Assembly: GCA_963402885.1 (NCBI GenBank)
Contig: OY727094.1
Location: 26,476,501 to 26,540,500 of the forward strand
DNA length: 64,000 nt
Source of the DNA: Antedon bifida
Lineage: Eukaryota; Echinodermata; Crinoidea; Comatulida; Antedonidae
Direction: 5' to 3'
A model generated the notes under the pieces. It had not been told where the DNA came from and made no database searches. It was given only the letters and a program-made list of their open reading frames with translations. Made by a program: the position numbers and the translations under genes. Shown here piece by piece: positions 22,886-36,594 of this stretch (positions are counted from its first letter, which is position 1; each line of letters begins with the position of its first letter).

Positions 22886-25422
22886 CATGTTCAATCGTGT
22901 TCAACAATATGTTCATAATTAAAATGCCACATAAGTGTTGTATCGAAATTATTAAAACACCGTTATTAAGATGATATATCTGACAATTAAATTGAAACAA
23001 TAGAATCATGATTGAGTTTTTGCCTATTGTTTTTGTAATACTTTATATTTTATTACACATTTGCGTTTCTCTTAAATAATATTATAACAAATTTCTAATG
23101 CATATCAATTTAATTCATTACAAGTTATAGCAGGATCAATAGTATACAAATCCATAATACGTTAAGTGGCCCATTATAACCTTTAGTGAAAAATAAAAAT
23201 AATAATGATAAGAATAATTTAAAATCTATAATACTAATGCTGGTTATTTCGTAGCTTTAGACTGTTACGCGAGTCTGCTATATATTATTGTAGGAATTAA
23301 AATTAAATAAAACGCGTACCCTTTAGAATTTGTAAAAAATGGTACAAAGGGCATTTTGTTTTAACTATTATGATTGTAGCCCTGATCGTCCCCTTCACAT
23401 CGAATCGTCAAATCGCAATTTTTTCAAATTTTTATCAAAAAAATAGAAACAAACGACGTATCGATGCAAAGTGCCGTATTGTGTAATCACAAGTGGGAAC
23501 AGTCGACGCAACAGTGCTGCAAACATCGCTATGGGCAGTTTGATTCATGTAAAAACGCAAGAATAACGCTTCACTAGCAAAATACTCAATTATCGGTTGA
23601 CTCCCCCTTGATTTCATCGCTGACTGCGCCCCTGTTTTGTGCAATTTACTGCCCAAACGAGTAGGCACACAGAACCTACGCATTTTTCTCGGCGTTAAGG
23701 TAATGTCTGTTGCTGATGTCACTGTTTATGACAACATATGCCTACCTACATGGTTTTTACCACGTACAGTACGTATCGCAGTCCATGTGTAAAATAGATC
23801 CGTATTCTATTCTAGTAGATATCAAGTTAACTGTATGAATATAAATAGGTCACTACTTAACGCAACACTTACATTAGGAATTGAAGACCTAAGCTTCAAA
23901 TGTGAGTGAAGTTTAAGATGAAAAGATCGAAATAACTGATATTATAGTAAATTGCATCAATTTAGAAGCGATCATATTTAATCTGTCTGATCGACTCTGT
24001 GGTAACACGTGAACGCAGTTACGTTCGACCACTCGGGATCATGGTCATGTACGTCACAGCTCAAACGCGTGTAATCGTCATCGTGAAATTAATATTCATT
24101 CGAAGATTTAGCAATAAAACATTTTAAAAAAAAGTTTTAATTGTGAACTTCTTTTACGTCATCGTAAAACGGTAGAGGATCACTTGTAGTAGCGTCTGTT
24201 TATTTGCCTTTTGTATTGCGTTTAAGCTGTCGTTGGTTAAAGCGAAATGCAAGTGTAACGTTTGAATTTTGCATAGTAACGTCATCTTTAAAATTGCGGA
24301 CGTTCAAACAGTGATCGTTACACGTGGTGTATTTCATTTATAACCATCCAGTATGTCGTCGTTGGAACGTTTGTAGTCAATATCAATATTTCACTGACCG
24401 TTTACGCGATATGTGATCCACGCTTTAATGACAACAACAATAATTTCCCGAGTGACCACATCAACATCAAGAGTGTGTTAAGTGCAGTTTAGGTTTAATT
24501 GCCTCGCACTGCTTTATGAGTTATGGTTGATGGGGATTTGGGTGTTTGATGCTTCAGAGTGTACGAATATAAATTGTATACAATACGATACAAACGGTAT
24601 TTACATATTCATAGACATATATAAGGTAAAGGTGTTTAATTTAATCATACATGATATTGATAATTGATATTCATGTGAAATAGTAACTGATGTGTGTCGC
24701 AAAGAATGAATTAGAGAATTGCTCAACTTAAAAAAAATAATAAGAATATTGAATATTCGTTAAAGGATTGAATACATTTACATAAGAGGTGTTTAAAACA
24801 TCTTCCTAAATTGAGACAAACGTGCATATGTTACTAATATTTGCTTTGATACAGTTGTAACATGGGATAAATATGTGTCTTGTATCATGGAATGGTAATG
24901 AATAAAATACAGGTAAACATGAACCAGTTGACTATTCGTTATTCGTATATGTAAACCTGATAAAATTTTCCTATAGAATATTGCCATTATATAAGCCAAA
25001 ATGGTCAAAAAGTTCAATCAGTATTTTTTTTGTAATACTGAATTAGGAAATACAGAAGTTAAAAACAGAATCAAGAATAGATCAAGCACAATACAATACG
25101 ACGTATTTCATGATTATTAACTGTTGACATGTTCGTCGTCATGGCTACATATTGAACAAAAACCGTAGTGAATTCATTATGGTTTTTTTTTATGTTTTTA
25201 TATTACAACTATCAAAAGGAATTATAATATTAATCATAATAAAAGTTGATACGACTATTATTGCTTGGCAAAATACAATTTTGCTAAAAAACCGACTCGA
25301 TTGTCACAAATAATGTAAGAAGAGTTTCATGATATGATGCTACAGCTACTAATTGCTTTAAGGTACTTCAACAAAGCCATATACATGGCTGCAGTCGCGT
25401 GCTCAAATTTGAGTTAGTGTTT
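22886..25422. other. Intronic stretch of the FN3 gene
   Basis: Nothing I can support as a gene. A 95-codon minus-strand frame at 23435-23722 has no recognisable domain. Around 24000-24330 there is a mild concentration of CACGTG, TACGTCA and ACGTCAT motifs that could be regulatory, but no core promoter is evident. Confidence 0.35.
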
Positions 25423-25453
25423 ACCGACCGACCGACCGTCCAACCGACCGACA
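25423..25453. repeat. ACCG tetranucleotide microsatellite
   Basis: Imperfect run of ACCG units (about seven, one with TCCA) inside a block GAGTTAGTGTTTACCGACCG and onward to CATAGTGAGCTGTAAAGAG. The flanking arrangement has the look of a dispersed repeat, but only one copy is in this window. Confidence 0.65.
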
Positions 25454-28138
25454 TAGTGAGCTGTAAAGAGTCGCGTTTGCACTAGTCCAGTTATTTATAT
25501 AATGAGTATCATTGTCATTATTTGCACGATTGTTGAGAGAACAGCACAGTAAAATTATTTTTGATACAGAAGTTTAGCTCTGTTCACGTACGGTTTTCTA
25601 TACTATAGACTCGTCGGTTAAACTTGGTCCTCGATGTACCTAAAGTCGTAAGGAAGTGAGTAACAGAGAACAGATCAATGTTATTGAAATTTAGATTTAA
25701 GCATAAATCGTACCATAAATACAATAAAATTGAAATAATACTCTAAAGATAACGATAGGCCAAATGAACTGCATAGTTGAAACCACGTTGCATATACTGT
25801 GCTAACTACATTCACTGTTTGGAACAAAACCGGAGGATTTGGCTATAGGCCTAATGTTATTTCCACAAAGTTTTTGCATTTCACCCACCAATCTCAGAAT
25901 GACTAAACCATTATCATTCCGGCTATGCCAATGTAGGGGTTACGCATTTTAGCGGTACATATTTTGTGGGGCCTACTTGGGCTGGTAAAACAGATGGTGG
26001 ACGAATTTAAGTTAACTAAGTGGTAATCCTACCAAATACTGTCTCATGGATCGGAAGTTAAATATTTCGGTTTTACTGGGCCAAAATCATTTAGGCGTGT
26101 AGTTTACGCAAACATTTATTCATGCAATTTAGCTAAGGCAGGCCTCCCAACTCTCTAATAATGAGTTGGCAACGCAATTTTCACTTTCGGCACACGCTCT
26201 GATAGATGCCAAGTATTGTTAGGTTTTTCATAGCGCCATCAACGGTTTGATGTAGTATTATAGTGCCCTCTATAGTGTCATAACCAAGTTGAGGAGGTAC
26301 GAAGGAAGTTGGTTGTTTGCGTACGATTCAATGAATAAGAAAAATAAATAACATTTTTAGACTTAACACAGGTAACATTATTGGAAGTAACTTATTACAG
26401 GAAAAGAGCAATCTAGGTTACAAGGGTAGGCCTACTCCTATGCAGATCGATTCACAAGAACATATTTCACTTCTGTTTTCACATTAGTTTATTTCCAGGA
26501 CACACATTTACTAATGGAATGGCTAATAGAGGCTCACGCCTTTTTGAAGCAAACAGAACACTTTGAACATTAATGGTGATTGATAATGTTTCTTAAACTT
26601 TAAATGGAAAGACATGAATTTTCACGACAGTGTCACACTTTACGCTTAGAGCACATTATTCCTATCATCTTGGACATTTTCCGATAAGAACATTTTACAG
26701 AAATATGTTTATAGTCAACTTGAGTTGCAAATTGAACGAATAAACAATAAAGTCTATCAAACTCAATATCTGCAAAAACGCAATTAGTAATGAACAATAA
26801 CGATTTATGACGCGTCACAATGTAATTAGGAAGACAAAATAACGATTCACGACGCGTCACATCTTTAAATCTTCCCTGTCTTTGTTTAGGTTTGATTGAT
26901 ATACGTACGTATTGCATTTACCACATTGTTTGTAAGATTAATTAGTAGTCAACAATAAGTAATGCCGGCGCGATAAGGTTGAATAGAATCTAGTTCAGAA
27001 TCTAGTTTGCAATTAAGATCAACACAGACACAAACCTGGCAAAATAGTTAGAGGAGAATATGAGGGATTTAATATTTTAGTGATCATATAATAACATTAA
27101 AGAACATGTGAGCATTTTAGCAGGTGATAAATATATCATTGATGAGTAAATGCGGTAAGGTCGAAGGTTATAAAATGTTCAAGACAGGTGCTTGTGACGT
27201 CATTGCGTCATGTTCATTATTTCAAAAAGAATTACCATACTATACGGCTATCAAAATATAATCTAAATTATAATATATTATCAATCTTAGTGAGATGCAA
27301 CAACCCTACTGAGATAACAAACAATGCATATAAAATCTCACCTTTATATACCATGTGAATTCTGGATCATGGAATTATTGTTATTTGGGTATTAAATACA
27401 GCGTCACATGTGATATTACTCATTAGGCATATCATTTAATTTGTGCAATACTAGACATTTTCTAGATTTACAATTAGGAATTTAAAAAAAACGGTTGCTC
27501 TTGTGTAATGATCAAAATAAGGTTCAAATCCCACTGGAGAAAATCTATTAAAAATTGATTTGTGTTTAATGGAACTTTCGCTGATTATCTGAAACACGAT
27601 ATAGATTGTATCACGTTTATGATTGTATGCTTAGGTTGTTTATTGATTGGTCTACTGTATTAAATTTCCTTACAATTATTCGTAAGATTTATTATGTTTT
27701 TAATATATAGTTGCCGTATGAATACGGAAGCTAAAACGAAACAAAGCAAAGTAAGAAATCGACTTATATAGATAATCCAATATATCGATAAAACACCCGA
27801 TTCCCAAGCACTGTATCTCCACATAATATCTATTTCCGAAGTATCATAGGAATATTTGGTAAAACATCATCTCATTTTTATCACATGTGTTGCCTGTATT
27901 ATGTAAGGTTAAGGGTTAGGTTACCACTAGATACATGTGAAACACGTGTGATACTTTGAAATAGATACAGAGTGCCGAGAATCGGCTGAATATAAGCAAA
28001 CTAATGAATAATTTACTTACATATTAGCAATGTTACAAATATTAGAAAGCATATAAAAAAAAACCTGTCAATACAATTTTGGAGCAATTATTTCAATTAT
28101 TTATTTTTTGTTTTTGATTTTAATTTTATATATTATAT
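25454..28138. other. Intronic stretch of the FN3 gene
   Basis: AT-rich with no convincing exon. A minus-strand 94-codon frame at 26633-26917 has no recognisable features. GCGCCATCAACGG and GTGCCCTCTATAGTG near 26231-26276 resemble the outer ends of short DNA transposons, but no full element is delimited. Confidence 0.4.
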
Positions 28139-28303
28139 TCTAAACATTCTAAACCACCCGTAATATATTGAAAATAAATTAAATGTTAAAATAAATAGAT
28201 ATGAGAGGAAATTTGTGAAAATGAGAAAATCCGCTCCGAACAAGATTCAAACTTCTTCTTGATATGCTTAGACCACTGAGGCTGCCTGGTATTGTTCAAC
28301 ATT
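28139..28303 (-). repeat. tRNA-like repeat remnant (inverted, decayed)
   Basis: Reverse-orientation match to the 18.9-20.2 kb family. Recognisable parts are TTCTAAACCACCCGTAATAT, GAGGAAATTTGTGAAAATGA, a degraded tRNA-like core (CTTGATATGCTTAGACCACT) and GCCTGGTATTGTTCAACA. The tRNA core has lost most of its stems. Confidence 0.6.
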
Positions 28304-31300
28304 ATATAAGTATATTATTATTTATTAATCCAAGACAAATTTCTGAAAAAAATGATAATGCTGTGGGTATAAGTGGCTGGATCACAAGGGAGATACAAAA
28401 TAAAATATAAGCAAAAAGCTAAATAAAAATGAATGTAAAAAAAGGCAGAGTTATTTATAGACTGTACAATTGTTAGAGTTTGAAGTGTATGACAATGTTT
28501 TTTGTTATCATGTCTCTACAATAGAATGATATTACATTGGTTACATCCATTTTGAGACAGAGGAACAATGGACCCAACAGAAAAAGAAAGGAATATGAAT
28601 GGAAAAAATCAAGGAACATCTCTCAAATGTTCTATTGTTATCTACTTTTCCTTGTTTTAATTTCTCATTTATAATTCCCTTCGGTTTCGGCAAAAGTGTT
28701 AACAATTTAATTTGAATTCAAAAAAAGGTAATGCTATTATTTAAAACGAAAGGTATAACGATTATTTTATTTGTACAAGACATTGAAAAGGTATACATTA
28801 CTTTAATTATGTTTGTATATCGCTTTCACAAAAACAATATTTATCTAAAACACATCATCTTTTGTGACGTCAACAGTGTCTTTGGTTGCTACGGCATAAG
28901 GACCTGTTACATTTTTGTTTGTGTTATGAATCTTTAATAGATTTTCAGTCAATCTACTGCTGCAACATAATCTCACCATCACAATATTGTCTTCCAATAA
29001 GTAATTGATTAAAATTCAATTATAAAGGAATTAACATAATGCATAGAAAATTGAATTAATTTGGTTATTACTAATAATAATAATCTTGATCGTCGACTAG
29101 ATTATTCATATTTTATTATCATAAATTTAATTAATAACTGTTTTCCAGACTTTATTTAATAATTTATATGACAGACGGATGATTAATACGATACGGTTAC
29201 GAGTGGATTCGGCCTGTGTGTATTTCTCGAGAATCGTACATGCCGCAAATATATAGTGTTAACATGCTTATATTTTGGAAATAATTCTATTGGTAGAAAA
29301 TGTACTATGTATTATTTATGTAATGCTCTAAAAGTAGTCGAAATACTGTAAATCTGACTATTAAAGAACCGTACCGCACACTGTATGTTGGATAATGGAT
29401 GGTTGGATGCACTATATTTTTCTTGATAACCCCGAAAACGTCTAATTCTTCTTACTACGGTGTGTCTAACTGGATTGTGACCCCAGGCAATGTACATTAC
29501 ATGTTTAGGCCTACTAAAAGACAATCAACTTTGATGCGGCTGCAACAATCATGACAGCTGAGCACTTACCCAATTTAACATGATCACTGATCATGTGTGG
29601 CAGAATTAGAATTGCTATTAGGAAAACTTAGAAGGCTATGCCAAATAAAATGGTTTATCTCATTAAATGTACTGATGTATAAAATAAGAGTGTGTAGGCC
29701 TACTCCCCTAGCAAACATTAAACAAACTCTTCTTCGTCTACACGATGACATCTATTAGGTTTCAATAAAATTAAAATGTGTACATTATTATCATAAAACA
29801 ATCCTCAATGTTCTCTGAAATGTTCTTAGGCTTTCAGACAGACACTGTGGCCTCCAGGGATACATCCGTTTCACAGAAGACATGATCTACACTAACAGTC
29901 TTGAAAATAGTCTTATAGTGTAAAGATGTTTTGTTTTTCGGTCGTAGAAACACATGCATTACGGTAGCCGACCACCTCATCAGTAGGAACACATTATTTT
30001 TCACTAAATAGTTAACGCCCACTAGGTTAAATCATTTCAGAAAGTATGACAACATTGGTTAGTGTCTCCATCTTTCCTCAACAGAAAAACAAGACCTGAT
30101 TACAAAGTATGCATACTTATTGAAAAATAGTCAAACGACAAGAACTCGGAACTGTTTTTTATTCGTCCGTAAAAAAATCCGAAAATTACGAATGCTACAT
30201 ATGTGATTGCATAACCTTAATATTGTTGTAAATTAAACTATCCCGGGAACGTGACGTTACAGATAGACAATTAGTTGATTTTGATCACATTAGACCTATT
30301 TTTAAATTGAAGTGCGTACCGATTGTCAGCTGAATTATTTTGAGCCTATGTAAGTTTAATGTTAGGCCTACTTTGATGAAGGTTTAATTTATACATTAAA
30401 TAGTAAAGTGAGAAGCTTTCAAAATATAAATGACAACATTTAGTATGTTATTTTAAGACATTTAATGTTTTTGTGGCGATTTTTTCAGCATTTATTGTCA
30501 GATAATATGCATCATAGTTTTAATCACTTTAAACAATAATAATAATTACCAAATGACCGAAAGCTCGTGCTGAGCAGCCCGTGAGTGGATGCCTGTGTGT
30601 GCCAATCAATTTGTGCAGAAATTAATATTTGACTGGCTGTGCGGATGGCAATACATGATAATCAACTCTACATTAAATGGTAATGACGTTAGTATGTCTT
30701 ACTTATGCAAACAACATTCTCGTCATAATTCTGTGATTGAATTCACAAAACGTGTGGTCAATGATCACCGGAGTCGTAGTAATTATTTTACGCTTGTTTC
30801 AGTAAATAAAACTCATGTTAGTATCTCTATTACTAAATCATGCGAAGGTTAAACTGTGTTATACAACATTATAATGTGTATATTATTATTGCAACTACTG
30901 TATCACGACATCTGACTCATTTTATTTTGTAATTTGTTGTAGAAATATTTTGTCAATATTGACCCAATTATATTGCGTGTGTTATTGGTAGTCAAGGCCA
31001 TTAATTATGAATATTAATACATAAACACGCACTCAATCCATCCTATTAGTGTTAATGACGAAGGAATATTATTCAAAATTATAACTGCTACAGACTTTCT
31101 GTCCAACGAAACAGTATTATAATAATTGTAATGCCGCTATTTATTGTGGATTAGTATCCTTTAGAATAACCAGTTTGTGTAACGATCTTATTAAAATATA
31201 GGCATAATAGATAATTATTCAATTATTCATTTCATGGAGTATTTGTGCCCCATATGTTTGTTTTTTATTTTATTTTTTCCGGAGTATCGTATCAGGGGAA

Positions 31301-31319
31301 TACAATTTAAAAACATTTA
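28304..31319. other. Intronic stretch of the FN3 gene
   Basis: AT-rich. An 87-codon plus-strand frame at 30589-30852 has several Cys and NST/NKT sequons but no domain I recognise and no splice context. No other gene-like signal. Confidence 0.35.
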
Positions 31320-31357
31320 AGCTTTTTCCTTCTTGCAATTGCAAGAAGGAAAAAGCT
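31320..31357. repeat. Perfect 38-bp palindrome
   Basis: Two 19-bp arms with no spacer, left arm AGCTTTTTCCTTCTTGCAA. It lies about 510 bases downstream of the donor of the signal-peptide exon. Such an uninterrupted palindrome can extrude as a hairpin or fold in RNA. Confidence 0.9.
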
Positions 31358-31867
31358 CAAGTGATGCTTAATGGATCTCACTTGGACGCAGCGCAGATGA
31401 AAATACATCCGAAATGTCGCTTGTATTTGGTTAATTCACTTGCGTTGCACGATCACTCTTCCACTGCGCTAAAAAAGGTTGTAATGTCATCTTATTAATC
31501 AAACAATATTTTCGTTGTCTGTTGTTACACGTGTGTTTGCTACATCAATTTTCTGGTGTTCTTACGCGGCGCAAAAAGAAAAAAAAAACACACTTACACA
31601 CACACGCACGTACATCCGAACATTACATGCAATCATATTCTCAAATGTTATACCATTAAACATTCGACTTTCTTTTATCATTGCGTGTTAAAATCACATT
31701 AGTACTGGAATACTAAGAATTCTTAATGATTAATAATGTTATCATACCCACCAGTGTATTGACAATTCTCTGTTAAATATACAAAGTCGAGCATTAGTGT
31801 GAAATATAATACACTGTCTCACGTGACACTTAATATTAATACTAGTAATAAGAAGAATCTCACTTAC

Positions 31868-31967
31868 TTTTCGGGTAGAACTCCAAACTGAAAGTAGGCT
31901 GAAGTATATCGAGTCCAGAAATATAAAACACAAACAGAAAGAATAAAATACTCATTCTTGCTAACAT
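31868..31967 (-). CDS. First coding exon of FN3 receptor: signal peptide
   Basis: ATG at 31965-31967 on the minus strand opens MLARMSILFFLFVFYISGLD and continues ILQPTFSLEFYPK, 33 codons plus one base to the donor GTAAGTGAG at 31867. This is a good signal peptide: a basic N-region and a hydrophobic core (ILFFLFVFYI), with a likely cleavage soon after the Ser-Gly. A second Met at residue 5 could also serve. The phase 1 donor matches the phase 1 acceptor of the FN3 exon at 17958, so direct splicing gives YPKNDKLVPPTF in frame. The connecting intron would be about 13.9 kb, and additional 1-1 phase exons could lie within it, though I found none. Linkage is inferred from strand, order and phase. 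Confidence 0.55.
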
Positions 31968-32859
31968 GAGCACATCATCTGTGTAAAAGAACAGATGGCG
32001 CCTAGACAATCGAGAGGCCTAATGATTTGTTTCCAGGTCTGCGAATTAGTCACTCAGTCGTACGTATATAAAGTATTTTCTCAACCACGCAGTCACAACA
32101 TCCAGGTAATAGATTCGTATTACTTATTAACCATGCAAACATGCATGTCATTTGACAATATTCTAGTTAATTACGAATAATGATCTCCATATTTCGCGTC
32201 TTGAATCGTCGCAAAAACAATCAACTATAGAAAAAAAAGCGACGTGAAATACACGCCGTCACTAATGCGATCGCGTAAGGTCCTTCAATGAGTCACAGTA
32301 ATCACTAGCCAACGTTCCAATGCCGCTGACTCCTGTTAGTTTGGAAATGAGCGTGCATCATTCGCCAATGAAATATACGTTATTTTCATTCGGTTAACAA
32401 TATACTTCTTATTCAACAATAGTCTTTCAATATAGAACGTGACGGGTTTCGCAAGAATAGTATTAGCGATACCCGCATGTAGATGATTCGCTAATCACCT
32501 TACTGCATGTGTGACGTATAATATTCGTATTGTCTGTGTTTATTTATTAGGATGAAACATCGACGATTCTGCATGTTTTACGAACATGTACGGCGTACAC
32601 AATTAGGCATATATAATGATTTTGGACATAATTGGTCGATCCGAAATTGAGTATCCCAGAAGAAAATTCAAGTTGAAATCAGTTAGCCTAAACATTCCAG
32701 TTTAAACCAGTTGGAATTAACTGGTAACTGGTGTTAAGTTACTTGTTTACCGTGATAACTGGTTTTAATTTTTAGTAAAATAAATCCAGCTTGTTCCCAT
32801 TAAATCAACAACCAGTTAGAACCATGAGTTTAAGCACATGTTTACTGGAATTTATAGAG
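31968..32859. other. Upstream region of the FN3 gene (candidate promoter)
   Basis: The few hundred bases upstream of the signal-peptide ATG on the minus strand, the expected promoter and 5' UTR. I see no clear TATA box or initiator. CG dinucleotides are somewhat denser at 32200-32340 (GCGACGTGAAATACACGCCG, GATCGCGTAAGG) than in the surroundings. Confidence 0.3.
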
Positions 32860-33700
32860 GGAGAAAATGGTGAGTTATGTCCAAAATAGAAAATTGTTTA
32901 TCCAAAATGAGAAATTTCTTTATTTCCCAGAATATCAATTATTGGTGGCGCTAATATCATGTGCAAAATGGAGAAACTGTATATAAGACAAATACTGATG
33001 TGTTTATAAAAGTGGACATTCTGTCAAAAATTCCATTCGTCCAGTTGATTTGTTTTAACTTTGTCTACTAAAATAATTATAGATAAATGCTGATTTGGCC
33101 CAAAATGTGGAAATTGTGTTCAGAATATTGAAAGTGTTGTGTCCAAAAAGAGCTGACTAATAGTATAGAAATAGTGGTTTGTCAAAACGTGGCAATTTGG
33201 TATAGAAGATAGTGACTGGTGATGTTGTGTTCAAAATAGAGAAACTATATTAGATATATATTTGTGTGAATAATTGGAATTTAATATAGTACATCCTCAC
33301 TCTCGACATACACTCTCATTGCAATGAAGTCAAAATATAAATTTTACGTTTGACTGTGTTTCTGTTTTGGACGATACAATATCCACATTTCGTAAAGTAA
33401 TTTTCCTATTATAAAAAATTTTATATTTTAAACACAACACTGTCGCTATTCTGGACAAGATTTCCACATTTTGGATACATCTCATTTATCTCTATTTCGG
33501 ACAACATATATTTCAATGTCGCTTCTGAGCAAAATTTCCACATGTTGGACATTTTATTTTCTCTATAATAATTGTTTTTACAGTTTTTAACATTTTTTTT
33601 TTATTATTCTGGACAAAATTTCCACGTTTTGGACAAATCTCAATTAAACTTATATTGGTCAATTTCTTTCGAAAATAACGTACCCATGTAAACAATTAGA
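32860..33700. repeat. Degenerate imperfect inverted repeat built from TCCAAAAT-type units
   Basis: The left half repeats variants of GTCCAAAATAGAGAAATTGT (near 32878, 32970, 33101, 33146, 33228). The right half repeats the reverse form, such as TTTCCACATTTTGGAC (near 33452, 33532, 33619). The two halves face each other around about 33320, giving a long, strongly diverged fold-back. It is probably an old satellite or fold-back element. Confidence 0.55.
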
Positions 33701-34537
33701 CTCACAGCCCATTGTATTAGGTATTACAGCCAGATGTAAAACTGTAATTTCCTCTTGAAATGCTGGGTGTACATGTGGCATACGGTTCGTCGGACCCGTT
33801 CAGGCTCAGTTTTTCATTCTTCATTTTATTTCTCTCATCTCTTTCTCTTACTTGTCCCTTAGCTTCCTAACGAATAACATGGGTCTTTTCATGACCATGG
33901 GACCAATCCTATTAGTAGGGTAGGAAGGAGGGGTTACCGTGCACCCCCATGATGTATTTTTTTAATGTACATTTTTGTAATCCTGAATATATATAATTAC
34001 CATTTTTTGATGTTCCCAAGACAAAATATTGTCCCATGGGGTTTTTTGGGGGCCATTATGGTGGCCATCTTGGATTTATCAAAATCCTAAATATAGACGG
34101 TACTTGACAAAGAGTGATCATAGAGGTATGATTTTGGTCTTAAATTGTTCAGAATATGCACATTTCTATGTACTATAATGAAAAGTTTTCGTTCAAAATG
34201 GCCGGAAATGCCACTTTTTGACCTTTGACCTTGTTTTTACATAAGGGTCATATCTCGGTAACCACTGGTCATAAAGATTTTAAATTGTTCAAAATATCCA
34301 TATTTATATAAGCTTTAATGAAACATATTTTTGAAATTTGGCAGGAAATATCACTTTTGACCTTTGACATTATTGCATGACGATTTTCACAATAATTTAT
34401 ACTATTTTTATATTCGTTCTATATCTTGACAACCAGTGGTCATAGAGGTTTGATTTTGGTCTTATATTGTTTAAAATATGCACTTTCCTATGTAAGCACT
34501 CTCCGGTAATTTTGTATCGGCTCTTGACTGCTATCAT

Positions 34538-36475
34538 ATGGCTTTAACTGCTTTGGTCAACCTGAGTCGTCAACCTTCTATTGTAACTTTTGTGCACAGA
34601 CAGCAGCGCAAGCTTAAGGAAATCAATCACGTTGAGTTCTGTGATGATATTCGTTCATCATCACTGTTACTCAATCCTTCTGACTGCCTAAACACCCTAG
34701 TCCAACAATACAATTCTCTTCTTGGAAATCTTCTTGACAAACATGCCCTTGTGGTTGACCGTAAAATCACTTTACGTCCCCATGCCCCATGGTACTACGA
34801 CCAACTTCGGAGTGAGAAACGTCTAAAGCGTATTGCAGAGAGAAAGTGGAAGAAGTCAAATAGCAGTACTGATAAACAGTCTTATCATCGTTCCTGTCGT
34901 GACTACTCATTACACCTTACTGAAGCAAAGAAACAGTATCACACTACTCGTTTTCAGAAATGCGATCAGCGTAACCTTTTTCATCTCGTCAACGAACTTA
35001 CAGATCCAGGTGATGGTTTTGCCTTCATATGCTGAACCAGATGCCCTCACTGAAGAGTTTGCTGATTTTTTTAGAGATAAAATTCAGAAGGTCAACGACC
35101 ATATCTTTGTCATATCAAGTGTCGATTTACCTCCGGAACCTGCAGTGCACACGATCATGTGACCTTGATCCTCTTCCTACATCCTTGCTGAAAACCCACA
35201 TAAATGAGCTCATAATGTGTATAACATCCATTATAAAAACCTCATTTTCAACAGGTAAATTGCCATCACACTTAAAGCACGCCATCATCACTCATATAAT
35301 TAAAAAACCTAAGCTGGATCACAATATACTTGCTAACTACCGGCCGATCTTAATACTGGTCACGAAGTTCTTTTAGTTCTATTGGAATTCTGCTGCTTTT
35401 GATACTGTCAACCATTCTCTTCTACTTCATCGTCCCAAATCAATGTATGGTATCTCTGGCAAGGTCCTCACTTGGATTGAGTCGTTTAGTTTCTCGCACA
35501 TATGCCATTAAAGTGCGTTCCATTTCATCATCACGCAGTTTGTCATGCAGCGTTCCTCAAGGATCCGTTATTGGACCCCTTCTTTTTATCTTATACACCA
35601 CTCCACTAGAATCATTAATAAATGCACATGGTCTAAACTGCATGCTCTATGCTGACGATACACAGCAGCTGTATTTGGATTTTTCACCCTGTAATCTTCA
35701 TAATACAATGTCTAAAATCTCTGCATGTTTGAAAGACATACACACATGGTCATTCAATCATCTGCAACTTAACATACAGAAGACAGAGCTTATTCATATT
35801 ACATCACGATTCCGAAAATCTCTGCCATTGCAACCATTTTCTGTATAGAACTTAAACCATCCCCAGAAGTTCGAAATCTTGGGGTTTACATGGATTCCCA
35901 CTTGCGGATGGATGCTAACATGTCATTCTGCTATGGTTGGAATTAGGAAGATTGGTCAAATTCGTAGGTTTCTGGATCGGGAAACAACTACACGACTTAT
36001 GCATGCCTTTATATCATCACGTCTGGACCACTGTAACAGTATTCATGTCGCACTGCCCAAGACTCTGCTTAGGAAGTTACAGATGTTACAAAATAGTGCT
36101 GCTCGTCTAGTGTGTCAAACTAAGCATAGAGACCACATAACACCTATCTTGCATGAACTGCACTGGCTTCCGGTAAAGGAGCGTGTCAACTTCAAGATAT
36201 TGCTACTCACATATAAATCTCTTCATGCCCTTGCACCGAGGTACATCGACAATGTTCTCACTCCACAATCATTATGTCGCAATCTTCGTTCCAATTCTCA
36301 GAATCGTCTTGTTCCTGCTAAAGTGAAGACCATCTCATATGGTCACCGTGCATTATCTTATGCAGCTCCTATGCTTTGGAATTCTCTTCCAAACTACATT
36401 AAAGATGCACAGTCGGTGGCTCTTTTTAAGAGGCTTCTTAAGACTTATTTGTTTAATAAAGCATATTAATCCCCT
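34538..36475 (+). pseudogene. L2/CR1-type LINE, EN-RT linker and reverse transcriptase, broken
   Basis: The polyprotein lies in several frames. 34538-35035 encodes the EN-RT linker (RPHAPWYYDQLRSEKRLKRI). 35029-35350 encodes the RT start (FSTGKLPSHLKHAIITHIIK, ANYRPI). Then an internal deletion removes the RT segment between NYRPI and AAFDTVNH near 35380. 35399-35848 carries SVPQGSVIGPLLFILY and the catalytic YADD. 35879-36469 carries the thumb/C-terminal region (HELHWLPVKERVNFKILLLT, ALSYAAPMLWNSLPNYIK). The LHWLPV and LWNSLP motifs are typical of CR1/L2 elements. The N-terminal endonuclease is missing, so the copy is 5' truncated. The 3' flank is not clearly delimited. It sits inside the inverted-repeat element. 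Confidence 0.85.
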
Positions 36476-36594
36476 TTTTCTCCTTTACCATGCCACCTAG
36501 ATTGTTTTAGATCTAATTTAGTAGGGCAGGAGGAGCCTGAGTCCGGGATGACCGAGACACAACTGGTGCTGACCGGGGTTCAATTAGACCGATC

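Noticed and set aside
23435-23722. 95-codon minus-strand frame
   Set aside because: No domain, signal sequence, splice context or repeat match that I can see. Length is within chance for this window.
30589-30852. 87-codon plus-strand frame with several Cys and N-glycosylation sequons
   Set aside because: Looked at as a possible extracellular exon, but no domain pattern and no matching splice sites were found.
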